DNA of 64,000 bases from Zhongshania sp. R06B22 (GTDB taxonomy: Bacteria > Pseudomonadota > Gammaproteobacteria > Pseudomonadales > Spongiibacteraceae), in contig NZ_JBFRYB010000001.1 in NCBI RefSeq assembly GCF_040892595.1, positions 62,001 through 126,000 of the forward strand. Reading direction: 5' to 3'. The position numbers and the translations under genes were made by a program. Of this stretch, positions 39,877 to 49,242 are shown piece by piece. The notes beneath the pieces were generated by a model that saw only the letters and a program-made list of their open reading frames with translations, searched no databases and was not told the DNA's origin. Numbering within the stretch: the first letter of the stretch is position 1; every line of letters starts with the position of its first letter.

Positions 39877-41043
39877 ATGCAAATGAATCGTCGGCTGCAA
39901 GCGCAGTCTGTCGCTAATATCTGGAGTGTGTTGGTGTATAAAATTCCGCTTTTCCTTATGCTATTGAGTTTGGCAGCCTCCAATTTGACAGCAGAAACAA
40001 GGCACGACATTGTTCGTGCAATAGCCAACCCAGCACATACCGAATTTTTTAGTGAAGCGGATCCTTTTCTTATCTCTATCGGAGGAAAAGTGTATCTAGA
40101 TGATAGTGACGATTTACTAGGCGAGGTGCAGAAAACGGTGAATATGACCGTGGAGGCTCTTTCGTCTCAGGGACTGTTTTTGCTGATTCCAGGTCAACAG
40201 CAACCCCTCATTGATCAGCTAAAAAAGGTGGATGGCAAAAGTGTACTAACAATCGCTAACGTCAATACTGCTATAAGTATTCCAAGTGATAAACATGCAC
40301 TACAGCTTAATATTAATGCCTCAGGAAGAGGGGCTGGAACATTCGTGTTCGACCCTGAAGACGAACAAACTCTTCAACTCGCTGCAGCTGGCTTATTGCT
40401 AGGTGCTTCTGATCTTAAGTCTAGGGTGGTTGCATCGCTACTAATAGTAAGCGATGTGGGCCTTTCGTATTCACGACCGTTCTTTTCAAGTACTTCTATA
40501 AAATGGGGTACGGCAATAAAGTTACAGAGTATTACTCTTATAGAACGAACCCGACGGATCACTGAATACGAAGAAAGTGAACTCCTTAGTTGGCAGCGAG
40601 ACGTAAAAACGCAGTATCACGCAAATGCGGATTTAGGGCTGACTTGGCAAAGGGACGCTTTGGAATTATCGGCCGCAGTAATAAACGTTAACCCTGGTGA
40701 ATTTCGCGGCCCACTGAACGGGAGATATAATATGCGGCCGGCAGTGAAGATAGGCGGAGTATATAATCCTGGCCGAATAGGTTTTGATTTCAATTGGGAT
40801 GTAACACCCGATGAGGGATTTGGCGTATCCGAAGATTTACAAACCGCGTCGCTTGCCACACGTTATCTCCTTCAAGATAACTTGGTATTCGGTCTTGGCT
40901 ACCATCACGTTCAGAAAGGTAATTTCGTTGACTCGGTAGAAGCCAAACTTAGATACCAATTCAGCTCTATATATTTTGAAGCCTCTGGACGTTTTGCAAC
41001 CGGTTCTATCGGTGGCGGCTTGCAAGCGCAAATGATGTTTTGA
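39877..41043 (+). CDS. Putative TraF-like outer-membrane beta-barrel protein
   Basis: About 388 residues from ATG 39877. Signal-peptide-like N-terminus (IPLFLMLLSLAASNLTA), a helical N-terminal half (DDLLGEVQKTVNMTVEALSS) and a C-terminal half of beta strands (GLGYHHVQKGNFVDSVEAKL) ending in LQAQMMF. This resembles the conjugal-transfer TraF_2 family found as orphan chromosomal barrels. No other transfer genes are in the window, so it is unlikely to work in conjugation. An earlier GTG (39829) in the same frame overlaps the IS3 remnant. Several starts are possible and no Shine-Dalgarno is clear. Confidence 0.6.
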   Translation: MQMNRRLQAQSVANIWSVLVYKIPLFLMLLSLAASNLTAETRHDIVRAIANPAHTEFFSEADPFLISIGGKVYLDDSDDLLGEVQKTVNMTVEALSSQGLFLLIPGQQQPLIDQLKKVDGKSVLTIANVNTAISIPSDKHALQLNINASGRGAGTFVFDPEDEQTLQLAAAGLLLGASDLKSRVVASLLIVSDVGLSYSRPFFSSTSIKWGTAIKLQSITLIERTRRITEYEESELLSWQRDVKTQYHANADLGLTWQRDALELSAAVINVNPGEFRGPLNGRYNMRPAVKIGGVYNPGRIGFDFNWDVTPDEGFGVSEDLQTASLATRYLLQDNLVFGLGYHHVQKGNFVDSVEAKLRYQFSSIYFEASGRFATGSIGGGLQAQMMF

Positions 41044-41233
41044 TTAGCTAAATTGCTGTACGCAGCACATTTAAAATCTAAATAACGCTTGGCAACCCTT
41101 TAAGCTAGCGTCGCTCTTATGCGACAGAATAAACGGATCTAGACCTTCATCAGACAATGCGGCTCTAACTAGATGGTTTTCCTAGGAGATGGTTAATCCA
41201 ATCCCTGCCGTTGGGGGCCGTACTCCCCCCGCC

Positions 41234-41342
41234 GGGGCTGCGTCGCTGCGCTCCTTGTTTAAATTGCGCCGTGGGCACAATTTATCGAACCTACAAAGGC
41301 TCTCACCGATCAAGTGAACCAAAACCAAAAAGGCCCGCTAAT
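41234..41342. repeat. 109-bp direct repeat, copy A (tRNA 3' flank)
   Basis: Matches copy B (41419-41527) at 107 of 109 positions, and a weaker similarity extends about 40 bp leftward in both. It ends exactly where the left part of the tRNA terminator palindrome stops (GCTAAT) and then diverges. Confidence 0.9.
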
Positions 41343-41418
41343 GTCGGATGCTAGAGCTTAGCGGCAAACTGGAAGTAAGGATTAATCAATTCAGCCTTGG
41401 GGCTGTATTGCCCCCTTC

Positions 41419-41527
41419 GGGGCTGCGTCGCTGCGCTCCTTGTTTAAATTGCGCCGTGGACACAATTTATCGAACCTAGAAAGGCTCTCACCGATCAAGT
41501 GAACCAAAACCAAAAAGGCCCGCTAAT
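41419..41527. repeat. 109-bp direct repeat, copy B
   Basis: Second copy, 185 bp from copy A. It runs into the complete terminator palindrome and the tRNA-Arg gene. Both copies contain GGGGCTGCGTCGCTGCGCTC and the CCAAAACC part of the palindrome. Confidence 0.9.
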
Positions 41528-41546
41528 TAGCGGGCCTTTTTGGTTT

Positions 41547-41550
<4 letters not shown>
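41503..41550 (-). terminator. 48-bp perfect palindrome, tRNA-Arg terminator
   Basis: Two 24-bp arms without mismatch, centred in CTAATTAG, with GGCCCGC at the stem core and T-runs toward both outer sides (CCTTTTT in the right arm). It overlaps the CCA end of the tRNA by 4 bases, so it ends tRNA transcription on the minus strand. Being perfectly symmetric, it may stop transcription from either side. Confidence 0.85.
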
Positions 41551-41623
<73 letters not shown>

Positions 41624-41649
41624 GAAATGGGTATTTCACGAAGCGCGAC

Positions 41650-41678
41650 ACTATAACAGAGGGTCTAGCACAGCTCAA
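41650..41678 (-). promoter_or_regulatory. sigma70-type promoter of tRNA-Arg
   Basis: On the minus strand a -35 box TTGAGC and a -10 box TATAGT are separated by exactly 17 bp. A GC-rich discriminator GTCGCGC follows, typical of stable-RNA genes under stringent control. The tRNA starts about 26 nt after the -10 box. Confidence 0.75.
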
Positions 41679-41854
41679 TCTGCCCACGCGTTTTACCTGG
41701 CGATACTTTATGAATATCAGTTTGAGACCAAATTTAAGCCCATTAAGGCTATCAAGCCGTCACCAAGGTGTTTCTAAGGAATGGAGATGAGCATTGCACC
41801 TCAGCACAATGCTCAATCTTCAATCTTCAGTAGCGAGCAATACCACCAGGGTAA

Positions 41855-43201
41855 TTAGACTTCAACCGCGGTGTGCAGCACAGCGCGCTCATGAGAAAGC
41901 TCCTTGAATCCGTGTATGCCGTGATATCGCCCGATACCGCTGCCATTAACCCCGCCAAAAGGTAAATTGTGCTCAAGGTAATGCATAACACAATGATTGA
42001 CTGTAACCCCACCGGAAGACGTATTTGCGAGAACATCTTCAACGAAATTATCGTCCTCACTAAACACATACAATGCCAAGGGTTTTTCCTGCTTTTGCAA
42101 GGACTTATAGACCTCCGAAATATCCTTATAGGTGAAAATGGACAAGATGGGACCGAAAACCTCTTCGCTCATAATCCGCGCATCATGCGGAACATTGGTA
42201 AGGATCGTAGGATGAATAGACTGGGTAGACTCATCAACTTGGCCGCCAAACTCTAAGCTCGCACCTTTCGCAATGGCATCATCTAAGTAGCCTCTCACCC
42301 GATCCAAATTCCGCTTATCTACAATTTTCCCATGGACGTCGGTGTTAAGCTCACCATCGACATAGCAGGTAGCGCTATAGGTCGCTTTAGCAACAGCGAT
42401 GAATTCATCTTTACAGTCTTCATGGACGTAAACATTTTCAGGGCATAGGCAAACTTGACCTGTATTCATATTTCTCAAAAAAGCGATCTTTGCCGCTGCA
42501 TCTTCAATATTTGCAGATTTGTCCACTATCACTGGGTTCTTGCCACCAAGCTCGAGCGTAACCGAGGCCAGATGCTTAGCCGCAGCAGCCATCACTATTT
42601 TGCCCACCGCTGGACTACCAGTAAAAAATACATGATCTATTGGTAGCTCTAATAAGCGATTAGCTAGATCAACACCGCCTTCAAATACTGCTATCTCTTC
42701 TTTATCAAAAACGTCTTTTACAATCTTTGAGATGACTAGACTAGTATTTGGTGACAGCTCATTTGGTTTAACGATTGCACAATTGCCGGCAGCAATTATT
42801 GGCACTAATGGCTGAAACACTAGGGTGAAAGGGAAATTCCACGCGCCGAACAATAAGACGATGCCTCGAGCTTCATAAACCAATTTCGCTCTAGCAGATT
42901 TGAATGCCTCGGACGTCTCAACTATCACCGGCTTCATCCACTCGGTGACGGACGCGATTGCGTCATCAATATCACCATAAACCGCATCCAACTCAAGGGT
43001 CGCGGCCTCTTCGTTTTTACGCAGATCAAGAAACAGTGCGCTCTTAATCTCGTCCTCGTATGAGAGCACTGCCGCCCTCAATCGCTTAAGTTTTTCAATA
43101 CGCTGCGCAGCTGAACTGCGGCGAACGTGCCATTGATTTTCAGTTTGCAGATCAAACACTTCAGAAACTTCATCTACCGCAATCTTATTTTCAGCATTCA
43201 T
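41855..43201 (-). CDS. Aldehyde dehydrogenase (class 3/coniferyl-type)
   Basis: 448 residues, typical of the short class-3/coniferyl-aldehyde ALDH group. Motifs: FTGSPAVGKIV (NAD site), VTLELGGKNPVIVD with the general base Glu, GQVCLCPENV with the catalytic Cys, and NHCVMHYLEHNLPFGG near the C-terminus. It oxidises aldehydes to acids with NAD+. It is placed beside CYP153-related genes, so fatty aldehyde from alkane oxidation is a likely substrate. GAGG lies upstream of the ATG. Confidence 0.88.
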   Translation of the reverse strand: MNAENKIAVDEVSEVFDLQTENQWHVRRSSAAQRIEKLKRLRAAVLSYEDEIKSALFLDLRKNEEAATLELDAVYGDIDDAIASVTEWMKPVIVETSEAFKSARAKLVYEARGIVLLFGAWNFPFTLVFQPLVPIIAAGNCAIVKPNELSPNTSLVISKIVKDVFDKEEIAVFEGGVDLANRLLELPIDHVFFTGSPAVGKIVMAAAAKHLASVTLELGGKNPVIVDKSANIEDAAAKIAFLRNMNTGQVCLCPENVYVHEDCKDEFIAVAKATYSATCYVDGELNTDVHGKIVDKRNLDRVRGYLDDAIAKGASLEFGGQVDESTQSIHPTILTNVPHDARIMSEEVFGPILSIFTYKDISEVYKSLQKQEKPLALYVFSEDDNFVEDVLANTSSGGVTVNHCVMHYLEHNLPFGGVNGSGIGRYHGIHGFKELSHERAVLHTAVEV

Positions 43202-43236
43202 AAATAATTCCTCATTTTATAATTATCTTAATGTAA

Positions 43237-43251
43237 ATATCGTATCGATAT
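43237..43251. promoter_or_regulatory. Perfect dyad upstream of the aldehyde dehydrogenase
   Basis: ATATCG and CGATAT around TAT, 36 bp before the start codon. Operator-like, but an isolated 15-bp palindrome in AT-rich DNA could be chance. Confidence 0.35.
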
Positions 43252-43501
43252 AGTCTATTTATGCTCACCTCATTTAACAATGTGAGCGCACAATCGCCAT
43301 CTCAAGGAGGATAGACGACCGCATAAGGCGAAATAAAAACAACTTCATCCACTTCCATTATTTCTTCTTATTCGCTTTATTACTTAAGGCTAAAATCATT
43401 AAATTCGTGCCGTTCACCTCCCCCTAACCCAACCTATTGGATCTTGCCGTAATGTGATGTGTAGAAAATTAATGGCATCGTCTGTGTTCTCATACTTAGA
43501 A

Positions 43502-44722
43502 TTAGTTGAATACGTCTTTCATCTCAATCGACTCATCAGCGAGTTTCAGCGGATCAGCCGTCTGGCCTGAACTAAGCGCGCGCTTGCTCATCATGAATTC
43601 CTTCGGGCGGTTAATCGCATCGACCGCGATAAAACGACCTTCACTGAAATAGAATGCGGCGAAGCTGCGTCCCTCTTCACTGTTGCCGCGGATAATGACT
43701 TGGTCAAAACCCTGCGAGAGTCCCGCGATTTGAAGCTTTAGATCGTATTGGTCTGACCAAAACCACGGTAGGGCTGAATAAGCTTGAGGTTTACCGCAGA
43801 GACTTTTCGCCGCGATCTTTGCTTGATCAGTGGCATTTTGTACGGATTCTAAGCGCAGCTTACGCTTGTAGATGGGATTGTAGTGATTGCTGCAATCGCC
43901 CGCAGCCACAATGTCGGGGTCATTGGTGGTGGCAAATTCGTCGACCACAATACCGTTGTCTATGTTGAGTCCCGCTGCTTCGGCTAGCTCGATGTTTGGG
44001 ATAACGCCCACGCCAATGATGACCAGATCGGCGGGGATGGTGCTGCCATCGGCAAGGCGCACGCCCTCAACATGTTGATCACCAACAATGGCCTCGACAC
44101 CGGCTTGGGTGCGAATATCGACGCCTTCTTCCCGGTGTATGCGGCTATAAAAAGCTGATACTTCTGGTGCGGTGACGCGTTGGAGCACACGCTCCATCGC
44201 TTCAATAACGGTGACATTCATACCGATTTTGCGCAGCGACGCCGCGGTCTCAAGACCAATATAGCCGCCACCAATAATGACCGCCGACTTGCCCGGACCA
44301 GTAAATTTATGGGTTTGCTTTACGTCGTTAAGATCGCGCATATAGAAGACACCAGCAAGCTCGCTGCCGGTAAATGGGATCTTGCGGACCCGGGCACCGG
44401 TGGTGAGAGCGAGCTTGGTGTAGCTAATTTCAGCGCCGTCTTTGAGGGTAATTTTTTTTGCGTCGCGATCAATGTGGGTAACCGCCGAGCCCAATAGCAG
44501 GTCAATATTGTTTTTGTCATAGAACTCAGCCGAGCGAATGAGCAGCTCATCTTCTGATTTTTCGCCGACAAAAAACGCCTTTGATAAGGGCGGGCGATGG
44601 TAAGGCAGATAGGGCTCGTCGCCGACAATGGATATTCGGCCCTCCCAACCCTCTTGGCGAAGACTGCCGGCCAATTGGGCCGCAGCGTGGCTGGCGCCGA
44701 TGATAATACAATGTTCACTCAT
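43502..44722 (-). CDS. FAD-dependent ferredoxin/putidaredoxin-type NAD(P)H reductase
   Basis: 406 residues of the two-Rossmann FAD/NAD oxidoreductase type used by class I P450s. Motifs: CIIIGASHAAAQLAGSL (FAD), SAVIIGGGYIGLETAA (NAD) and IVAAGDCSNHYNP (second FAD site). It passes electrons from NADH to a 2Fe-2S ferredoxin. The ferredoxin and CYP153 genes sit 13 kb away on the plus strand, so this is the probable third component of the hydroxylase. In many CYP153 operons it is adjacent; here it is separated by the transport genes. Confidence 0.9.
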   Translation of the reverse strand: MSEHCIIIGASHAAAQLAGSLRQEGWEGRISIVGDEPYLPYHRPPLSKAFFVGEKSEDELLIRSAEFYDKNNIDLLLGSAVTHIDRDAKKITLKDGAEISYTKLALTTGARVRKIPFTGSELAGVFYMRDLNDVKQTHKFTGPGKSAVIIGGGYIGLETAASLRKIGMNVTVIEAMERVLQRVTAPEVSAFYSRIHREEGVDIRTQAGVEAIVGDQHVEGVRLADGSTIPADLVIIGVGVIPNIELAEAAGLNIDNGIVVDEFATTNDPDIVAAGDCSNHYNPIYKRKLRLESVQNATDQAKIAAKSLCGKPQAYSALPWFWSDQYDLKLQIAGLSQGFDQVIIRGNSEEGRSFAAFYFSEGRFIAVDAINRPKEFMMSKRALSSGQTADPLKLADESIEMKDVFN

Positions 44723-44793
44723 AGCTATATTCCAAGAATCCTATGTTCAGCTTCAAATTATAAAGCGGCTGTCATACGCCCGGTGGCTTATGT

Positions 44794-44822
44794 ATTACCC
44801 ATTACCCATTACCATTACCCAT
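44794..44822. repeat. Short tandem ATTACCC repeat
   Basis: Three ATTACCC units plus one ATTACC unit just upstream of the ferredoxin reductase gene. Too short to be more than a slippage tract; it may affect the distance to the promoter. Confidence 0.7.
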
Positions 44823-44865
44823 AAGCTTGATCTAATGACACCCGCTAACATAAACGAAATCACTG

Positions 44866-45744
44866 TTACAAAGTGCTCATCCAATCGGCCACCGCCCTGC
44901 CTATTTCGACCGGGGAATCTTCCTGGATGAAATGCGTACCCTTGACTGTGACCTCGGTCTGATTCGGCCAGCTGCGACAAAACTCGCGCTGCCGGCCGAC
45001 TAAAATTGATCCGGGATCAGCGTTGATAAATAATTTGGGGAACGGGGCTTTGAGCATAAACTTGGCGTACTCGGCAACCAAGTCGACCATATGAGCAGGT
45101 GAACCGTCGATGGGGATCTGCTGTGGCCAACTTAACATTGGCTGGCGATCCTCGGGCGTTGTGAAGGGTGCGCGGTAATGGTCCATTTCCACGTCGGTCA
45201 GTTCACGCATTACAGAACTTGGGAGCACTGCCTCAATGAACATATTGCGATTTAGTATTAGATCCTCACCCTTTTCTGAGCGGAAGCCTTGAAAAATGCC
45301 TCGAGCCGATTCAGGCCAGTCATCCCACGAGACCGGCATGACGATTCCTTCCATATAGGCGATAGCCCTTACCGCCGCAGGATGCATTTTTGCCCAATGG
45401 AAGCCAAGGCCACTGCCCCAATCATGGATCACTAGGGTGACATTTGAAGTAATTCCCAGTTCAGCGAGTAATCCGTCGAGGTAGCGATAGGCCACGTCGA
45501 AGCTGTAGCGCTCAGGGCCGTCACTGACCGCGAGTTTTTCCGAATCACCCTGGCCAATCAAGTCTGGCGCAATCACGCGTCCGCTACCAACTAACTCAGG
45601 AATCACATTACGCCATAAATATGATGACGTCGGGTTGCCATGAAGCAACACAATCGGCTCGCCAAGACCTTCATCGATATAGGCGATCTTCTTACCATCT
45701 ACACGCGTGAATTTCTTTTGAAAGGGCATATCCGCTGAAATCAT
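44866..45744 (-). CDS. Haloalkane dehalogenase (alpha/beta hydrolase, HLD-II-like)
   Basis: 292 residues. The haloalkane dehalogenase signature is complete: HGNPTSSYLWRN with the halide-stabilising Asn (37), nucleophile Asp 108 in VIHDWGSGLG with Trp 109, catalytic acid Glu 132 in AYMEGIV, and His 271 in GTHFIQED. The Glu placement is that of subfamily HLD-II (DhaA/LinB/DmbA group). It hydrolyses C-halogen bonds to alcohols plus halide in the cytoplasm; the product alcohols could be used by the dehydrogenases in this region. It lies between the reductase and acyl-CoA ligase genes on the same strand. Confidence 0.9.
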   Translation of the reverse strand: MISADMPFQKKFTRVDGKKIAYIDEGLGEPIVLLHGNPTSSYLWRNVIPELVGSGRVIAPDLIGQGDSEKLAVSDGPERYSFDVAYRYLDGLLAELGITSNVTLVIHDWGSGLGFHWAKMHPAAVRAIAYMEGIVMPVSWDDWPESARGIFQGFRSEKGEDLILNRNMFIEAVLPSSVMRELTDVEMDHYRAPFTTPEDRQPMLSWPQQIPIDGSPAHMVDLVAEYAKFMLKAPFPKLFINADPGSILVGRQREFCRSWPNQTEVTVKGTHFIQEDSPVEIGRAVADWMSTL

Positions 45745-45974
45745 CGTAGCCTCCTTGAGCTTTGCTAAACTCGCGACACAGAAAACACATTGATGTCGAA
45801 AGCTAATAAATATAATCGAAAAAATACGCTATCTAGCCTCTTATTAACAAAGAGACTGGATCATAATAACTAAGCCATCACCAACATCAAATAGTGACTC
45901 CCGCAGATAAAATCATATAGCTTAAACCCGCGAGGAAATCAGTCCTTATAAAAATGATAGCTTTATATCAAACC

Positions 45975-47597
45975 TTAACTATCCGCCTCGTAATCCGCGA
46001 TATATTCATTACGCAAAGATACTTTATTGATTTTCCCTGTCGCTGTTAGCGGGATTTCTTGAACGAACTTAATGTCTTCAGGAATCCACCACTTTGCGAC
46101 CTCGGTACTCAGAAACTCTTTAAGCTCCACGTCACCCAAATCAGCCTCGGGCTTTAACTTAACCAACAGCAGAGGACGCTCCTCCCATTTGGGATGCGAG
46201 ACCCCAATCACTGCGGCGAGCGCAACCTTTGGATGATTCATAGCAGCGTTTTCGAGATCCACCGACGAAATCCACTCACCACCCGACTTGATAATATCCT
46301 TGGCGCGATCGGTAATTTGCATAAACCCATGCGGGTCAATCGTCGCGATATCCCCGGTATCAAACCATCCCAAGGAATCGAGGATGACTGAATCACTTTT
46401 GAAGTAGGAACTGACCACCCACGGGCCTCGCACCATCAAACGGCCTGGCGTCTTACCGTCAAAAGGTAACTCCTGACCTTCTTTATTCTTTATGCACATT
46501 TGCAAGCCAAACATAGGTCGGCCCTGCTTAAGGGCAATCTTCAATTGGGCGTCGGCATCCAACTTTAGCGTTGCCGGCATAGGCCGATTAAGGCTTCCCA
46601 AGGGGCTAATCTCAGTCATCCCCCAGGCTTGCAATACATCCACACCGAAATCGCGTTTAAACCGGACTAGCATCGACCTAGGCAGAGCCGAGCCACCAAT
46701 GACCACTTCCTCCAAGGCAGGGACCTGCAAATTATTAGATGTCATATAGTCCAGCAACATGCTCCACACTGTCGGCACTGCAGCGGAGAAGGTCACATGC
46801 TCGGTGTTAACCAGATCATATATATTGGCACCGTCTAAGTGGGGGCCAGGAAGAACTAATTTCGCACCGGTCATGGGTGCCGAGTAAACCAGCCCCCATG
46901 AATTGGCATGAAACATCGGGACCACCATTAATACGCTCGACATGGCCGAGAGTTTAAAGGCGTCTGCCGAGCAGCAAGCATAGGCCATCAGGAGATTTGA
47001 TCTATGGGAATATAACACCCCCTTTGGATCACCGGTGGTACCCGAGGTGTAGCAAAGGGATGACGGAGAATCCTCGTCTAACTCAAGCCAGTCATAATTC
47101 TCAGACTGCCCCTCAATAAACGATTCATAATCAATAGCATTTTTCAGCGTGGTCTCAGGACATTGCGCTTTATCCGTGAGGAATACGAACAACTCTACCG
47201 TCGGCAACTCATCTTGAATTTCCTCAAGTAGCACAACGAAAGCAGGGTCCACAAAAACGATGCGATCACCCGCGTGATTGAGTATAAAACGTATTTGGGC
47301 GGGGAACAGACGAGGGTTAACCGTATGGCAGATGGCGCCTTGGCCTGCGATTCCATACCAGGACTCAAAATGACGATGGCCATTCCACGCCATAGTGGCA
47401 ATCCTATCACCCACCTGTATTCCATACGCATGGAGCGCATTGGCTAACTGTTTTGACCGCCGCAATGCCTCGCGATAGGTGTAGCGATGTATCTCGCCCG
47501 ACGCCAGCCTCGAAACGATTTCTTGATCACCGTGAAACCGTGCAGCGTGTTCGAGAATAGACGCCAGGTTCATCGGTGAGGCCTGCATACCACTCAT
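45975..47597 (-). CDS. Acyl-CoA synthetase (AMP-forming, medium/long-chain type)
   Basis: 540 residues from ATG 47597; a TTG 21 bases upstream in the same frame is possible. AMP-binding motifs: [19 protein letters not shown] (P-loop), [45 protein letters not shown] and the C-terminal Lys in [13 protein letters not shown]. It activates fatty acids, such as those made from alkanes, to CoA thioesters. The form resembles AlkK-type ligases. It is likely cotranscribed with the dehalogenase (about 230 bp apart). Confidence 0.88.
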   Translation of the reverse strand: MSGMQASPMNLASILEHAARFHGDQEIVSRLASGEIHRYTYREALRRSKQLANALHAYGIQVGDRIATMAWNGHRHFESWYGIAGQGAICHTVNPRLFPAQIRFILNHAGDRIVFVDPAFVVLLEEIQDELPTVELFVFLTDKAQCPETTLKNAIDYESFIEGQSENYDWLELDEDSPSSLCYTSGTTGDPKGVLYSHRSNLLMAYACCSADAFKLSAMSSVLMVVPMFHANSWGLVYSAPMTGAKLVLPGPHLDGANIYDLVNTEHVTFSAAVPTVWSMLLDYMTSNNLQVPALEEVVIGGSALPRSMLVRFKRDFGVDVLQAWGMTEISPLGSLNRPMPATLKLDADAQLKIALKQGRPMFGLQMCIKNKEGQELPFDGKTPGRLMVRGPWVVSSYFKSDSVILDSLGWFDTGDIATIDPHGFMQITDRAKDIIKSGGEWISSVDLENAAMNHPKVALAAVIGVSHPKWEERPLLLVKLKPEADLGDVELKEFLSTEVAKWWIPEDIKFVQEIPLTATGKINKVSLRNEYIADYEADS

Positions 47598-47775
47598 AGT
47601 CGTTTTTTCTTTAATCAAAGAATTCCCCCATTATTGGACTTACACTTCAAGGTCCAATTTGATTATTATATTTAGTAGAACTAACAACTCGTCATCGCTA
47701 TTAATCGACTTGTTAATTCACGGTATAAAATTTTGTGTTTAAAATAACTACTAATAAATATTAGTTTTTGTCATT

Positions 47776-49152
47776 TCACGCTCGTCCCAACCGAGACAGT
47801 GCTGCATGGGTAAGATATCGCTGATATATTGAGGCATCATTTACTGAACTCTTGTGGCCACCGCGAAGCTCTTTCACGTGCTCAACTCTAGTCATGCGCC
47901 CACTCTGAAACTCATAAGCATGGAAGTAGGTCCACGACCAGTAGGGGTGCGCGCCATCGCTAACTTGTTTACCGCCCCCTTCGAAGAGTCCGTAGCAACC
48001 GTCAAAGGAGCGGAATGGCAACCCCGCTCTATCATAGGTAACCATGGCAAGCGGCATCTGATTTCGGGCATCAAACCAAACCCGCTTCTTACTAATCGGC
48101 GCTCGAGGGAATCCAGTGGGTTCAGCCTCACAGACAATGGCTTCAGGTACCATTTCTACAACACTATCGAAGAAGCTATCTCCTTTAGGCCCACCATGGA
48201 CGCCGTGCTCCCAGTTGTCGTTATCAGGATTCCAACCACTAGACACACCCGCCAACATAGGCTGTCGACCGACGATCTTATAATTACCCCAAGTATGTAA
48301 GGGGTCGCCCGCAGCCCAGGCATCCGAAAGATAGAGTGCGGAACCGGGAACCAGCGGCTCAAATCTTTGGTTAGTGGGGAACTGACGAACTCTTCTAAAA
48401 TACGGTACATAACCATATAAATCTGGCAGCTTATTCTGATCGTAGTACCAGACATTGAGGTATGAGGCACCCTTCTGGCTTTCCGGCGCCGTATATACCA
48501 CCGTATTAAAACGCAGTTTGTCCATTTGATCAGGCACATAGGGCTTGGGATCGATGACTAGTCGTCCTACGGGTGAAAGCTCTGCCCACACTAGGTCATA
48601 TTGGTAGTCGATCTCCCCTTCTGGGTTTAGATCGTACTCCTTCATCGCAAATAGGTTAGCGTCATGCCGCCCCCAAGATAGGGTTAAGCCCGCGAACAGT
48701 TGCAGGGCCGATGTGCTTTGCGGAAATGGATGACCGCCGATCCACGGTTTACCGTCCTGGGTTACTACATTTCCAGTGCTATCAAATTTTGCCTGGCCTT
48801 GATTTGACAGTGTCGCCTCCTGATATTCCCAGGGGCCCATCTTCATCCAGTCTGTGGTTGTGGCAACTACCTTTAACTTTCTGCCCATTTCCGCAACATG
48901 CTTATATTTAGCCGGGTCCAGCAAATCCTTCACCAGTTCAACATTATCGGCCGTTATATAGTCACCGACTTTGATCTTACCTTTTGTGTACATTTCAATT
49001 GAGAGCAGTTCATCTGGATACGCTTTTGTCACATCGCCAGCAGACGCTATCGTCGGCCACAGAGACGCCAGCACTCCGCTCCCCGACAACGCAGACCCAT
49101 AACGTAGAAACTGCCGACGATCCATACGAGAAGACCATTTCAACAAGTGCAT
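47776..49152 (-). CDS. DUF1329 family protein, Tat-exported (copy 1)
   Basis: 458 residues with a twin-arginine signal DRRQFLRYGSALSGSG near residue 11 and a large DUF1329 domain with WYYDQNKLPDLYGYVPYFRR and TNQRFEPLVPGSALYLSD. DUF1329 proteins have a lipoprotein-carrier (LolA/LppX-like) fold and occur with DUF1302 barrels and RND permeases in degraders of hydrophobic compounds. ATG 49152 has GAGG upstream, and a strong terminator ends just before it. It is the last gene of the minus-strand transport operon. Confidence 0.85.
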   Translation of the reverse strand: MHLLKWSSRMDRRQFLRYGSALSGSGVLASLWPTIASAGDVTKAYPDELLSIEMYTKGKIKVGDYITADNVELVKDLLDPAKYKHVAEMGRKLKVVATTTDWMKMGPWEYQEATLSNQGQAKFDSTGNVVTQDGKPWIGGHPFPQSTSALQLFAGLTLSWGRHDANLFAMKEYDLNPEGEIDYQYDLVWAELSPVGRLVIDPKPYVPDQMDKLRFNTVVYTAPESQKGASYLNVWYYDQNKLPDLYGYVPYFRRVRQFPTNQRFEPLVPGSALYLSDAWAAGDPLHTWGNYKIVGRQPMLAGVSSGWNPDNDNWEHGVHGGPKGDSFFDSVVEMVPEAIVCEAEPTGFPRAPISKKRVWFDARNQMPLAMVTYDRAGLPFRSFDGCYGLFEGGGKQVSDGAHPYWSWTYFHAYEFQSGRMTRVEHVKELRGGHKSSVNDASIYQRYLTHAALSRLGRA

Positions 49153-49163
49153 TTGTAATCCTC

Positions 49164-49197
49164 AAAAAAAAGGGCCGGAAAGAACTTAATCCGGCCC
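49164..49197 (-). terminator. Intra-operon rho-independent terminator
   Basis: On the minus strand the 8-bp arms GGGCCGGA and TCCGGCCC enclose a 10-nt loop and are followed by eight T. It lies between the DUF1302 gene and copy 1 of DUF1329; the Shine-Dalgarno GAGG of that gene directly follows the T-run. Confidence 0.85.
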
Positions 49198-49242
49198 AAA
49201 AGTACAGATGCTAATACCTATTAAAGAAAGCTAATTCAGCAA

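Noticed and set aside
39877-41043. Conjugation function for the TraF-like protein
   Set aside because: No other transfer, relaxase or pilus gene is in the window, and the family is commonly chromosomal.
41180-41240. Small hairpins rich in G and C before each 109-bp repeat, first considered as an integron attC or att site
   Set aside because: No integrase gene, no core-site sequence of attC type and no tRNA 3'-end identity inside copy A were seen.
44794-44822. ATTACCC tandem repeat, first considered as a CRISPR-like or telomere-like element
   Set aside because: There are only four short units without spacers, so it is most likely a slippage tract.
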